From DATKNA01 sp963755755 (GTDB lineage: Bacteria; Actinomycetota; Actinomycetes; Actinomycetales; Kineosporiaceae): 64,000 nt of DNA. The notes below the pieces were generated by a model. It ran no database searches, had not been told where the DNA came from, and saw only the letters and a list, made by a program, of their open reading frames with translations. How positions within the stretch are numbered: the first letter of the stretch is position 1; each line of letters begins with the position of its first letter. A program made the position numbers and the translations under genes. The stretch is from contig CAVWLJ010000010.1 in NCBI GenBank assembly GCA_963755755.1, positions 186,001 through 250,000 on the forward strand, read 5' to 3'. Positions 37,055 through 46,491 of this stretch are shown piece by piece.

Positions 37055-37090
37055 GTGCATGCTCATGCACTGAGGTGTATGCTCTTGCAT
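37055..37090 (+). promoter_or_regulatory. Two ARG boxes covering the argC promoter
   Basis: Box 1 GTGCATGCTCATGCAC (37055-37070) is a perfect palindrome. Box 2 GTGTATGCTCTTGCAT (37075-37090) is an imperfect copy. Their starts are 20 bases apart, two helix turns, as expected for an ArgR hexamer. Box 2 contains the likely -10 hexamer TATGCT (37078-37083) and ends one base before the argC GTG at 37092. ArgR binding would therefore block the promoter directly, and the transcript should start at or next to the start codon. Confidence 0.85.
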
Positions 37091-37091
37091 C

Positions 37092-38137
37092 GTGAGGTCG
37101 ATCGCCGTCGCCGGCGCCAGCGGCTACGCCGGGGGTGAGGTCCTGCGCCTCGCGCTGGCGCACCCCGAGCTGACCGTCGGCGCGATCACGGCCGCGACCA
37201 GTGCCGGCACCCCTCTGGGCGAGCACCACCCGCACCTCGTGCCGCTGGCGGACCGCGTGCTCGAGCGCACCACACCCGAGGTGCTCGCCGGCCACGACGT
37301 CGTGGTGCTCGCCCTGCCCCACGGCGCGAGCGCGCCGATCGCGGCCGCCCTGCCGCCCGAGGTGGTCGTCGTCGACTGCGGCGCCGACCACCGGCTGGCG
37401 GATCCGGCCGCGTGGGCGGAGTTCTACGGCGGCGAGCACGCCGGCGCCTGGCCGTACGGACTGCCGGAGCTGCCGCACGCCGACGGGTCGCGCCGGCGGG
37501 AGACGCTCACCGGAGCGCGCCGGATCGCCGTCCCCGGCTGCTACCCCACGGCCGTGTCGCTGGCTCTGGCGCCCGGGTTCGCCGCCGGTCTGCTCGAGCC
37601 GGACGACGTGGTCGTCGTCGCGGCGTCCGGCACGCTCGGGCGCGGGCCGTGCCGCCAAGCCGCATCTGCTGGCCACCGAGGTCGCCGGATCGATGACGGC
37701 CTACGGCGTCGGCGGAGTGCACCGCCACACCCCCGAGATCGAGCAGAACCTCACGGCCGCGGCCGGGGCCCCGGTCACCGTCGGCTTCACCCCGATGCTC
37801 GCGCCGATGCCGCGGGGGATCCTCGCGACCTGCACGGCGCGGGTCGTCGCCGGCACCACCGAGGAACAGCTGCGCAAGGTCTGGGTCGGAGACGTACGCC
37901 GACGAGCCGTTCGTGCACGTCCTGCCCGAGGGCCGGCTGCCGCGGACGGCGGACACGCTCGGCGCCAACACCGTCCACCTGCAGGTCGCGCTCGACCCGC
38001 GGACGCGCCGCGCCGTCGTCGTCGCCGCCGTCGACAACCTCACCAAGGGCACCGCCGGCGCCGCCGTCCAGTGCGCCAACCTGGCACTCGACCTGCCCGA
38101 GACCCTCGGGCTGCCCGTCGTGGGGGTGGCGCCGTGA
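37092..38137 (+). CDS. argC: N-acetyl-gamma-glutamyl-phosphate reductase ArgC, frameshifted
   Basis: ArgC reduces N-acetylglutamyl phosphate with NADPH. The start RSIAVAGASGYAGGEVLRL is the dinucleotide-binding loop. Other motifs are ALPHGASAPIAAAL, the catalytic Cys in AVPGCYPTAVSLAL, GVHRHTPEIEQNLT, and TLGANTVHLQVALD. Extra bases near 37645 and 37887 break the frame. The GTG at 37092 has no ribosome site and lies directly after ARG box 2, so leaderless translation is likely. It heads the arg operon. Confidence 0.93.
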
Positions 38138-39289
38138 CCGTCACCGCGCCGCGGGGGTTCCGGGCTGCCGGCGTCGTGGCCGGTCTCAAGGCGAGCGGGA
38201 GGCCGGACCTCGCGCTCGTCGTCAACGACGGCCCCGAGCACACCGCGGCCGGCGTCTTCACGGGCAACCGGGTGCAGGCCGCGCCGGTCGTCTGGTCGCG
38301 CCAGGTCGTCGCGGACGGGCGGGTCGACGCCGTCGTCCTGAACTCCGGCGGGGCCAACGCGTGCACCGGTGCCGACGGGTTCCTCGACACGCACCGGACC
38401 GCCGAGCACGCGGCCGCGCGCCCTCGGCGTCGCCGCCGGCGACGTCGCGGTCTGCTCGACCGGCCTCATCGGCGAGCGCCTGCCCATGGAGCAGCTGCTC
38501 GTCCGGGCGTCGACGCGGCCGCGGCGACCCTGGCGCCGGAGGGCGGCCCGGCCGCCGCCGAGGCCATCATGACCACGGACACCGTGGCCAAGACCGTCGT
38601 CGTGTCCCGCGAGGGCTGGTCGGTCGGCGGCATGGCCAAGGGCGCGGGCATGCTCGCGCCGGGCCTGGCGACGATGCTCGTCGTCCTCACCACCGACGCG
38701 GTGGCGTCCGCCGAGGCGCTCGACCGGGCGCTGCGCGCCGCGACCCGGGTCACCTTCGACCGGGTCGACTCCGACGGCTGCATGTCCACGAACGACACCG
38801 TGCTCCTGCTCGCGAGCGGAGCCTCCGGCGTGCTCGCCCCGCAGGAGGAGCTGGCCGCCGCGGTCGCTCGAGGTCTGCGCCGGCCTCGCCCGCGCGCTGG
38901 TCGCGGACGCCGAGGGCGCCGAGCACGACATCGCGATCGAGGTGGTCCACGCCGCCAGCGAGGACGACGCCGTCGAGGTCGGCCGCGCCGTCGCCCGGAG
39001 CAACCTGTTCAAGGCCGCCGTCTTCGGCCGTGACCCGAACTGGGGCCGGGTGCTCGCCGCCGTCGGCACCACGAGCGCCGCCTTCGACCCGCTCGCGCTC
39101 GACGTGGCGATCAACGGCGTCCAGGTGTGCCGGGCCGGCGCCCCCGGCGACGACCGCGCGAAGGTGGACCTCGCGCCGCGCGAGGTCCACGTGCTGGTCG
39201 ACCTCCACGCCGGGGACGCGACGGCGACGATCTGGACGAACGACCTCACCCACGCGTACGTCCACGAGAACAGCGCGTACTCGACATGA
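38134..39289 (+). CDS. argJ: Bifunctional ornithine acetyltransferase / N-acetylglutamate synthase ArgJ, frameshifted
   Basis: ArgJ moves the acetyl group from N-acetylornithine to glutamate and so closes the acetyl cycle. GFRAAGVVAGLK, LNSGGANACTGADG, and VCSTGLIGERLPM are family motifs. The self-cleavage site lies in AEAIMTTDTVAK, where the Thr becomes the nucleophile. GMLAPGLATMLVVLTTDA and GRDPNWGRVLAAVG follow. Shifts are near 38413 (+1), 38499 (-1) and 38866 (+1). It overlaps argC by four bases and argB by four bases. Confidence 0.93.
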
Positions 39290-40205
39290 CCGCGTCCACG
39301 GCCCAGCCCTCGAGGGCCCAGCTCACGGCGCAGCAGAAGGCTGCCGTCCTCGTGGAGGCCCTGCCCTGGCTCCGCCGGTTCGCCGGCGCGGTCGTCGTCC
39401 TCAAGTACGGCGGGCACGCCATGGTCGACGCCGAGCTCAAGCGCGCCTTCGCGCAGGACGTCGTCTTCCTCCGCTCCGCCGGCCTCAAGCCGGTCGTCGT
39501 CCACGGCGGCGGCCCGCAGATCTCCGCGATGCTCGAGCGGCTCGGCATCGGCAGCGAGTTCCGCGGCGGGCTGCGGGTGACCACGGAGGAGGCCGTCGAC
39601 GTCGTCCGGATGGTGCTCGTCGGCCAGGTCGGCCGCGAGCTCGTCGGGCTCGTCAACAGCGCCGGCGGCCGGGCGGTCGGGCCTCTCGGGCGAGGACGCC
39701 GGGCTGTTCCGGGCGCGCCGCCGCGGCGCCGTCGTCGACGGCGTCGAGGTCGACGTCGGGCTCGTCGGCGACGTCGTCGAGGTCGACCCGGGCGCCGTGC
39801 TCGACCTCATCGACGCGGGCCGGGTGCCGGTGGTGTCCACCGTCGCGCCCGACGACGACGGGCAGGTGCTCAACGTCAACGCCGACACCGCCGCGGCCGC
39901 GCTCGCCGTCGCGCTCGGGGCGGCCAAGCTCGTCGTCCTCACCGACGTCGAGGGCCTCTACGCCGACTGGCCCGACCGCGGCTCCCTGCTCTCCACCGTG
40001 ACGGCCGACCGAGCTCGAGAAGCTCCTGCCCGGGCTCGAGGCCGGCATGGTGCCGAAGATGGAGGCCTGCCTGCGCGCGGTCCGGGGCGGCGTCCCGCAG
40101 GCGACGGTCATCGACGGCCGGATGGAGCACAGCGTGCTGCTCGAGGTGTTCACCCCCGAGGGCGTCGGAACGATGGTGCTGCCCGACCCGGAGGACCTGG
40201 CATGA
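39286..40205 (+). CDS. argB: Acetylglutamate kinase ArgB, frameshifted
   Basis: ArgB phosphorylates N-acetylglutamate; in actinobacteria it is usually the arginine-inhibited step. The motifs VVVLKYGGHAMVD, PVVVHGGGPQISAML, VNADTAAAALAVAL and LVVLTDVEGLYADWP are present. Extra bases near 39680 and 40008 break the frame. The corrected tail is LEKLLPGLEAGMVPKMEACL, RGGVPQATVIDGRM and a stop overlapping argD. Confidence 0.93.
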
Positions 40206-41451
40206 CCGATCTCCAGCTCGCACCCGCCGAGGTCTCCGGCCTCGCCTGGCAGGAGCGCTACGCGCAACGCCCTGATGAACACGTTCGGGCCGCCGCAGCG
40301 GGTGCTCGTCCGCGGCGAGGGCTGCTACGTCTGGGACGCCGACGGCAACCGCTACCTCGACCTGCTCGCCGGCATCGCCGTGAACGCCCTCGGGCACGCC
40401 CACCCGTTCCTGGTCTCCGCGGTCACCGCGCAGCTCGCCACGCTCGGGCACGTCTCGAACTTCTTCGCGTCGGCGCCGCAGATCGCGCTCGCCGAGCGGC
40501 TGCTCGACCTGCTCGGCGCGCCCGCCGGCTCACGCGTCTTCTTCACCAACTCCGGCACGGAGGCGGTCGAGGCGGCGATCAAACTGAGCCGGCGTACCGG
40601 CCGCAGCGGCCTCGTCGCCGCCGAGGGGGCCTTCCACGGCCGCACCATGGGCGCGCTCGCCCTCACCCACAAGCCCGCGTACCGGACGCCGTTCGAGCCG
40701 CTGCCCGGGGACGTCGTCCACGTGCCCTTCGGCGACGCCGAGGCGCTCGCCGGCGCCGTGGACGACCGGGTCGCCGCCGTCGTCCTCGAGCCGATCCAGG
40801 GCGAGGCCGGCGTCCGCCCGGCCCCGCCCGGGTACCTGCCGGCGGCCCGTCGCGCCGCGGACGCCGCCGGTGCGCTGCTCGTGCTCGACGAGGTGCAGAC
40901 CGGCGTCGGCCGCACCGGGGCCTGGTTCGCCCACCAGCACGACCACCTCGGCGGCGGCGTGCGGCCGGACGTCGTCACGCTCGCCAAGGGGCTCGGCGGC
41001 GGCATCCCGATCGGAGCCGTGGTCGCGTTCGGCGAGGGGCCGGCGACGCTGCTCGGGCCCGGCCAGCACGGCACGACCTTCGGCGGCAACCCGGTCGCCG
41101 CCGCCGCCGCGCTCGCCACCCTGCACGTGATCGAGCGCGACGGGCTCCTCGAGAACGCCGCCGCCGTCGGGCGCGTGCTCCGCGGAGGGTGTCGCCGGGC
41201 TGCGGCACCCGCTGGTGGCCGGCGTCCGCGGCGAGGGCCTGCTGCTCGCCGTCCAGCTGACCCGGCCGGTGGCCGCCCGGGCCCAGTCCGCGCTGCTGGA
41301 CGCCGGGTTCGTGGTGAACGCCGTCACGCCCGACGCCCTCCGCCTCGCCCCGCCGCTGATCCTCACCGCCGAGCAGGCGGCGACCTTCGTCGCCGCGCTG
41401 CCGGCCGCGCTCGACGCCGCCGCGAACGCCGATCGGGAGGTGCCGGCATGA
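40202..41451 (+). CDS. argD: Acetylornithine aminotransferase ArgD, frameshifted
   Basis: This PLP-dependent class III aminotransferase makes N-acetylornithine. The head LAWQERYAQ continues after one extra base near 40266 as ALMNTFGPPQRVLVRGEG. VFFTNSGTEAVEAAIKLSRR, LVLDEVQTGVGRTGAWFAHQ and the PLP lysine in VVTLAKGLGGGIPIGA follow. A second extra base near 41186 breaks the C-terminal domain (HPLVAGVRGEGLLLAVQL). It overlaps argB and argF by four bases each. Confidence 0.93.
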
Positions 41452-42377
41452 GCCCCGTCCGCCACCTGCTGCGGGACGACGACCTCACGCCCGCGGAGCT
41501 GCTCGACGTCCTCGACCTCGCCGACGCGGTGAAGAAGGACCGGTTCTCGCTGCGCCCGCTGGACGGGCCGCGCACCGTCGCGCTGATCTTCGACAAGCCC
41601 TCGACCCGGACCCGGGTGTCGTTCAGCGTCGGGGTCACGGAGCTCGGCGGGGCCCCGCTGGTCCTCGACGCGCAGACCAGCCAGCTCGGGCGCGGCGAGA
41701 CGATCGAGGACACCACGCGGGTGCTGGAGCGCCAGTGCTCGGCCATCGTCTGGCGGACCTCGGGGCAGGAGCGGATCGAGGCGATGGCTGCCGTCAGCCG
41801 GGTGCCCGTGGTCAACGCGCTGACCGACGCCTTCCACCCCTGCCAGCTGCTGGCGGACCTGCAGACGATCCGCGAGCGGCACGGGCGCCTCGCCGGGCTC
41901 ACGCTGGCCTACCTGGGCGACGGCTCGAACAACATGGCGCACTCCTACCTGCTCGCGGGCGCCAACGCCGGGCTGCACGTGCGCATCGGGACGCCGGCGG
42001 CGTACCTGCCCGCCCCCGCCGTCGTCGCGGACGCCGAACGGCTCGCCGCGACGACCGGCGGTTCGGTCACCGTGACGACGGACGCCGCGGCCGCCGCCGA
42101 GGGCGCCGACGTCCTCGCCACCGACACCTGGGTCTCGATGGGCCAGGAGGCCGAGGCGCAGGACCGGGGGCACCCGTTCGAGCCGTACGCCCTCGACGAG
42201 GCGGCGCTCGAGCGAGCCGCGCCCGACGCGATCGTCCTGCACTGCCTGCCGGCCTACCGCGGCAAGGAGATCAGCGCGGCAGTGATCGACGGACCGCGCT
42301 CGGCCGTCTGGGACGAGGCCGAGAACCGGCTGCACGCCCAGAAGGCGCTGCTCGCACGGCTGCTGGAGTGGTCGTGA
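41448..42377 (+). CDS. argF: Ornithine carbamoyltransferase ArgF
   Basis: ArgF joins ornithine and carbamoyl phosphate to citrulline. The 309-residue protein is intact. It has the carbamoyl-phosphate motif FDKPSTRTRVSF, the QTSQLGRGETIEDT loop, the NALTDAFHPCQLLADLQTI site and the ornithine-binding VLHCLPAYRGKEIS. Its stop overlaps the argR start. Confidence 0.96.
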   Translation: MSPVRHLLRDDDLTPAELLDVLDLADAVKKDRFSLRPLDGPRTVALIFDKPSTRTRVSFSVGVTELGGAPLVLDAQTSQLGRGETIEDTTRVLERQCSAIVWRTSGQERIEAMAAVSRVPVVNALTDAFHPCQLLADLQTIRERHGRLAGLTLAYLGDGSNNMAHSYLLAGANAGLHVRIGTPAAYLPAPAVVADAERLAATTGGSVTVTTDAAAAAEGADVLATDTWVSMGQEAEAQDRGHPFEPYALDEAALERAAPDAIVLHCLPAYRGKEISAAVIDGPRSAVWDEAENRLHAQKALLARLLEWS

Positions 42378-42910
42378 CGCGGCCCCGGGTCGACCAGGGG
42401 TTCCGCACCGCGCCCCCGACCAAGCCGGCCCGGCACCGGGCGATCGTGGAGATCCTCCGCCGGGTCGAGGTGCGTTCCCAGCCGGAGCTCGCGGAGCTGC
42501 TGGCCGGTGAGGGCTTCGCGGTCACCCAGGCCACGCTCTCCCGTGATCTCGTCGAGCTCGGCGCCGTCCGCGTCCGGCGGGGGCCCGGCACCCTCGTCTA
42601 CGCGGTGCCGGGGGAGGGCGGGGACCGCTCGCCGCAGGCCGGCGTCGTGCAGGAGCACCTCGACGCCCGGCTGGCCCGGCTCTGCGAGGAGCTCCTCGTC
42701 ACCGCCGAGGCGTCCGCCAACCTCGTCGTGCTGCGGACGCCGCCGGGCGCCGCGCAGTTCCTCGCCTCGGCCGTCGACACCGCCGTGCTCTCGGCCGTCA
42801 TCGGCACCATCGCCGGCGACGACACCGTGCTCGTCGTCACCCGCGATCCGGACGGTGGGCGTGCGGTGGCCGACCAGTTCCTCGCCCTCGCCGCTCGCAC
42901 CGACGACTGA
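42374..42910 (+). CDS. argR: Arginine repressor ArgR
   Basis: ArgR is the arginine-sensing hexameric repressor. The N-terminal winged helix (HRAIVEILRRVEVRSQPELAELLAGEGFAVTQATLSRDLVELGAVRV) and the C-terminal arginine-binding/oligomerisation domain (LVVLRTPPGAAQFLASAVD, IGTIAGDDTVLVVTRD) are both complete in 178 residues. Its likely targets are the two ARG boxes at 37055-37090 in front of its own operon, which would make the loop autoregulatory. GTG 42374 overlaps the argF stop; a GTG two codons earlier is also possible. Confidence 0.95.
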   Translation: MTRPRVDQGFRTAPPTKPARHRAIVEILRRVEVRSQPELAELLAGEGFAVTQATLSRDLVELGAVRVRRGPGTLVYAVPGEGGDRSPQAGVVQEHLDARLARLCEELLVTAEASANLVVLRTPPGAAQFLASAVDTAVLSAVIGTIAGDDTVLVVTRDPDGGRAVADQFLALAARTDD

Positions 42911-42937
42911 CCCACACCACTGCTGAAGGAGAACCCC

Positions 42938-44143
42938 GTGACCGATCGCGTCGTGCTCGCCTACTCCGGCGGGCTGGACACCTCCGTCGCCATCGGCTGG
43001 ATCGGCGAACAGACCGGGGCCGAGGTGGTCGCCGTCGCCGTCGACGTCGGCCAGGGCGGGGAGGACCTCGAGGTCATCCGGCAGCGCGCCCTCGCCTGCG
43101 GCGCCGTCGAGGCGTACGTCGCCGACGCCCGCGACGAGTTCGCCGACGAGTACTGCCTGCCGGCGCTCCAGGCGAACGCCCTCTACATGGACCGCTACCC
43201 GCTGGTCTCGGCGCTCTCCCGGCCGGTGATCGTCAAGCACCTCGTCAAGGCCGCCCACGAGTTCGGCGGCTCCGTCGTCGCGCACGGCTGCACCGGGAAG
43301 GGCAACGACCAGGTCCGCTTCGAGGTCGGCATCGCCACCCTCGACGCGGGCCTGCGCTGCATCGCCCCCGTGCGCGACCTCGCGCTCACGCGCGACAAGG
43401 CGATCGAGTACGCCGAGCGGCACCAGCTCCCCATCGAGACGACCAAGAAGTCGCCGTACTCGATCGACCAGAACGTCTGGGGGCGCGCCGTCGAGACGGG
43501 CTTCCTCGAGGACGTGTGGAACGGCCCCGTCGAGGACGTCTACGCCTACACCCAGAACCCGGCGACGCCGCGGGACGCCGACGAGGTGGTCGTCACCTTC
43601 GAGCAGGGCGTGCCGGTGGCGCTCGACGGCGACAAGGTCACCGTGCTCGAGGCCATCCAGAAGCTCAACGCCCGCGCCGGCGCCCAGGGCGTCGGCCGGC
43701 TCGACATGGTCGAGGACCGGCTCGTCGGCATCAAGAGCCGCGAGGTCTACGAGGCGCCGGGCGCCATCGCGCTCATCACGGCGCACCAGGAACTCGAGGC
43801 GATCACGGTCGAGCGCGAGCTCGCGCGGTTCAAGCGCGGCGTCGAGCAGCGCTGGGGCGAGCTCGTGTACGACGGCCTGTGGTTCTCGCCGCTGAAGAAG
43901 GCGCTCGACATCTTCGTCGCGGAGAGCCAGAAGCACGTCACCGGCGAGATCCGCATGACGCTCCACGGCGGCCGCGCGGTCCCGACGGGCCGGCGCAGCG
44001 AGCACAGCCTCTACGACTTCAACCTCGCCACGTACGACACCGGCGACACCTTCGACCAGTCCCTGGCCAAGGGCTTCATCGAGCTCTGGGGTCTGCCGAG
44101 CAAGCTCGCGGCGGCCCGGGACGCGCGGGCGGCCGGGCGGTGA
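42938..44143 (+). CDS. argG: Argininosuccinate synthase ArgG
   Basis: ArgG condenses citrulline and aspartate with ATP. The 401-residue protein is intact, with the PP-loop VLAYSGGLDTSVAI, AHGCTGKGNDQVRFE, KKSPYSIDQNVWGRAVE and MTLHGGRAVPTGRRSEHSLYDF. A clear AAGGAG precedes the GTG start, and a 27-base gap separates it from argR. No ARG box of its own is visible in this gap, so it is probably read from the argC promoter. Confidence 0.97.
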   Translation: MTDRVVLAYSGGLDTSVAIGWIGEQTGAEVVAVAVDVGQGGEDLEVIRQRALACGAVEAYVADARDEFADEYCLPALQANALYMDRYPLVSALSRPVIVKHLVKAAHEFGGSVVAHGCTGKGNDQVRFEVGIATLDAGLRCIAPVRDLALTRDKAIEYAERHQLPIETTKKSPYSIDQNVWGRAVETGFLEDVWNGPVEDVYAYTQNPATPRDADEVVVTFEQGVPVALDGDKVTVLEAIQKLNARAGAQGVGRLDMVEDRLVGIKSREVYEAPGAIALITAHQELEAITVERELARFKRGVEQRWGELVYDGLWFSPLKKALDIFVAESQKHVTGEIRMTLHGGRAVPTGRRSEHSLYDFNLATYDTGDTFDQSLAKGFIELWGLPSKLAAARDARAAGR

Positions 44144-45638
44144 CGTCCCCGGCTCAGGCCGCCCCGCCGGCGATGAGCCTGTGGGGCGGCCGGTTCGCGT
44201 CCGGTCCCGCCGCCGCTCTCGCCGCCCTCTCGGCCTCGGTGCAGTTCGACTGGGTGCTCGCGCCCTACGACATCGCGGGGTCACGCGCCCATGCCCGGGC
44301 GCTGCACCGCGCCGGCCTGCTCACCGACGACCAGCTCGCCGGGCTGCTCGACGGCCTCGACCGGCTCGCCGCCGACGTCGCGTCCGGCGCCTTCACGCCC
44401 ACGCTCGCCGACGAGGACGTGCACACGGCGCTGGAGCGCGGGCTGATCGAGCGCGTCGGCGCCGATCTCGGTGGCCGCATCCGCGCCGGACGGTCGCGCA
44501 ACGACCAGGTCGCGACGCTGTACCGGATGTACCTGCGCGACCGGGCCCGGGAGGTGGCCGGCGGCGTCCTCGACCTCGCGGAGGCCCTCGTCGGACGCGC
44601 CGCCGAGCATCCCGAGGCGCCGATGCCGGGCCGCACCCATCTCCAGCACGCGCAGCCGGTGCTCCTCGCGCACCACCTCCAGGCGCACGTCCACGCGCTG
44701 CTGCGCGACGTCGACCGGCTCCTCGACTGGGACCGGCGCGCCGACGAGTCCCCGTACGGCTCGGGCGCGCTGGCCGGCTCCTCGCTCGGGCTCGACCCGC
44801 AGGCCGTCGCCCGCGAGCTCGGCTTCACCGCGTCCTCGGACAACTCGATCGACGGCACGGCGAGCCGGGACGTGGTCGCGGAGATCGCGTTCGTGCTCGC
44901 GATGACGGCGGTCGACGTGTCCCGGCTCGCCGAGGAGGTCGTGCTGTGGACGACGGCCGAGTTCGGCTTCGCCGTGCTCGACGACGCCTACGCCACCGGG
45001 TCGTCGATCATGCCGCAGAAGAAGAACCCCGACGTCGCGGAGCTCGCCCGCGGCAAGGCCGGGCGGCTCATCGGCGATCTCGCCGGGCTGCTGACCACGC
45101 TCAAGGGCCTGCCGCTGGCGTACAACCGCGACCTGCAGGAGGACAAGGAGCCGGTGATCGACGCCGTCACGCAGCTCGGGCTGGTGCTGCCGGCGTTCGC
45201 CGGGCTCGTCGCGACGATGCGCTTCGACACCGACCGGATGGCCGCGCTCGCGCCGGCGGGTTTCTCGCTCGCGACCGACGTCGCCGAGTGGCTGGTCCGG
45301 CAGGGCGTCCCGTTCCGCGTGGCGCACGAGCTCGCCGGAGCCTGCGTCCGGGCCGCGGAAGCCCGGGGCGTCGACCTCGGCGACCTCAGCGACGAGGAGC
45401 TGGCGGACATCTCGCCGGCCCTGACGCCGCAGGTCCGCGAGGTGCTCGACGTCGCCGGCTCGCTCGCCGCCCGGAACGGCCGCGGCGGCACCGCGCCGGT
45501 CCGTGTGGGTGAGCAGCGCGCGCCGCCTCACCCAGCGGATCGCCGACCTCCGCGCCTGGGCCACCACCCCGGTCACCCCCGTCACCCGCGGTCACCCCCG
45601 TCACCCCCGTCGGCCCCCCCGCCCTCCCCTCCCGCTGA
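44140..45638 (+). CDS. argH: Argininosuccinate lyase ArgH (frameshift near the end; 3' end uncertain)
   Basis: ArgH splits argininosuccinate into arginine and fumarate. The motifs LWGGRFASGPAAALAALSAS, GRIRAGRSRNDQVAT, GRTHLQHAQPVLLAHHL and the signature GSSIMPQKKNPDVAELARGK are complete. One extra base near 45520 shifts the frame; corrected text is ARLTQRIADLRAWA. After that a CCCGTCACC-type repeat follows, and no stop occurs soon in the corrected frame. A TGA at 45636-45638, inside the TGATCATGCAATC repeat, is in the third frame; a further indel in the C-rich tract would use it. The end given is therefore a best guess. Confidence 0.85.
45559..45614 (+). repeat. CCCGTCACC-type short repeats at the end of argH
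   Basis: Five GTCACCC units in two slightly different spacings run through the 3' end of argH. They would encode Thr-Pro-Val or Pro-His runs depending on the frame. Confidence 0.6.
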
Positions 45639-45653
45639 TCATGCAATCCGCGT
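45634..45653 (+). repeat. TGATCATGCAATC dispersed repeat, copy 3
   Basis: CTGATCATGCAATCCGCGTC lies between the convergent argH and AlaX genes. It is followed by a second GATCATGCG. Only one arm is present, unlike the perfect inverted repeat at 28701. Confidence 0.75.
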
Positions 45654-45681
45654 CGATCATGCGACCTGCCGTCACAGACCG

Positions 45682-46441
45682 TCAGCTCGCGGCCGGGACC
45701 ACCCGCACGCGCAGCCGCCGGAAGCCCTTCCCCTTGTTCTCGATCTTGACGATCTCGAGCCCGCCGATCTGCCGCGTCGACGCCACGTGCGTCCCGGCGT
45801 CCGCCTGCGTGTCGAGTCCCGGCGATGTCGACGATCCGCACCACCTCGAGCTCGGGCGGCAGCAGGTTGGTCGCGGTCCGGATGAGGTCCGGGTAGGTCG
45901 AGAAGGCCGTGTCGCGCGGCAGGGTCGTCGTCGTGATCGCCCGGTCGGCCGCGATCTCGGTGGCGCAGGCCTCGGCTACGGCGTCCCGGAAGCCCTCCGG
46001 CACCGACGGGAGGTTGAAGTCCATCCGGGCCTCGAGCGGCTCCATGTTGCCGCCGGTCACGAGCGCCCCGAAGTCCCGGAACACCACGCCCGACAGCAGG
46101 TGCAGTCCCGAGTGCGTACGCATGAGCGCGCTGCGCCGCTCGTCCTCGAGCGCTCCGCGGACGGCGGTGCCGACGGGCGGCAGCGGGTCCCCCTCGGCCG
46201 GCACCAGCCACAGGTCGTCGCCCTTGCGCGCGCCGACGACGCGGGTCTGCACGCCGCCCCAGAGCAGGACGCCGTGGTCCGGGGGCTGCCCTCCTCCGCC
46301 CGGGTAGAACGCCGACCGGTCGAGCACGATCCCCTGCTCGGGGTCGACGGCGAGCACGACGGCGTCCCAGCTGCGCAGCGTCTGATCCGTCAGTTCGAGC
46401 CGGGTGGTCCGGCCGTGCTGGTCGGCGCGCGGAGGAGTCAC
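45682..46441 (-). CDS. Alanyl-tRNA editing protein (AlaX type), frameshifted at the end
   Basis: AlaX proteins remove wrongly charged Ser or Gly from tRNA(Ala). The product has LDRSAFYPGGGGQPPDHG, the first metal site RTHSGLHLLSGV (HxxxH), and the typical GNMEPLEARMDF. One extra base near 45823 breaks the frame; corrected text is LDTQADAGTHVASTRQIGGL with the second metal site (GTHVAS), ending FRRLRVRVVPAAS with a stop at 45682-45684. It is convergent with argH. Confidence 0.9.
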
Positions 46442-46491
46442 CGCAGGAGGGTACGCCGGTGACGGCCGCGGTCCGCTCCTAGGATCGGCGG

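Noticed and set aside
32932..41451. Pseudogene island or programmed frameshifting in pheT-arg genes
   Set aside because: All pieces join into normal full-length essential proteins by single-base corrections, and no slippery-site pattern is shared, so sequence error is the simpler reading.
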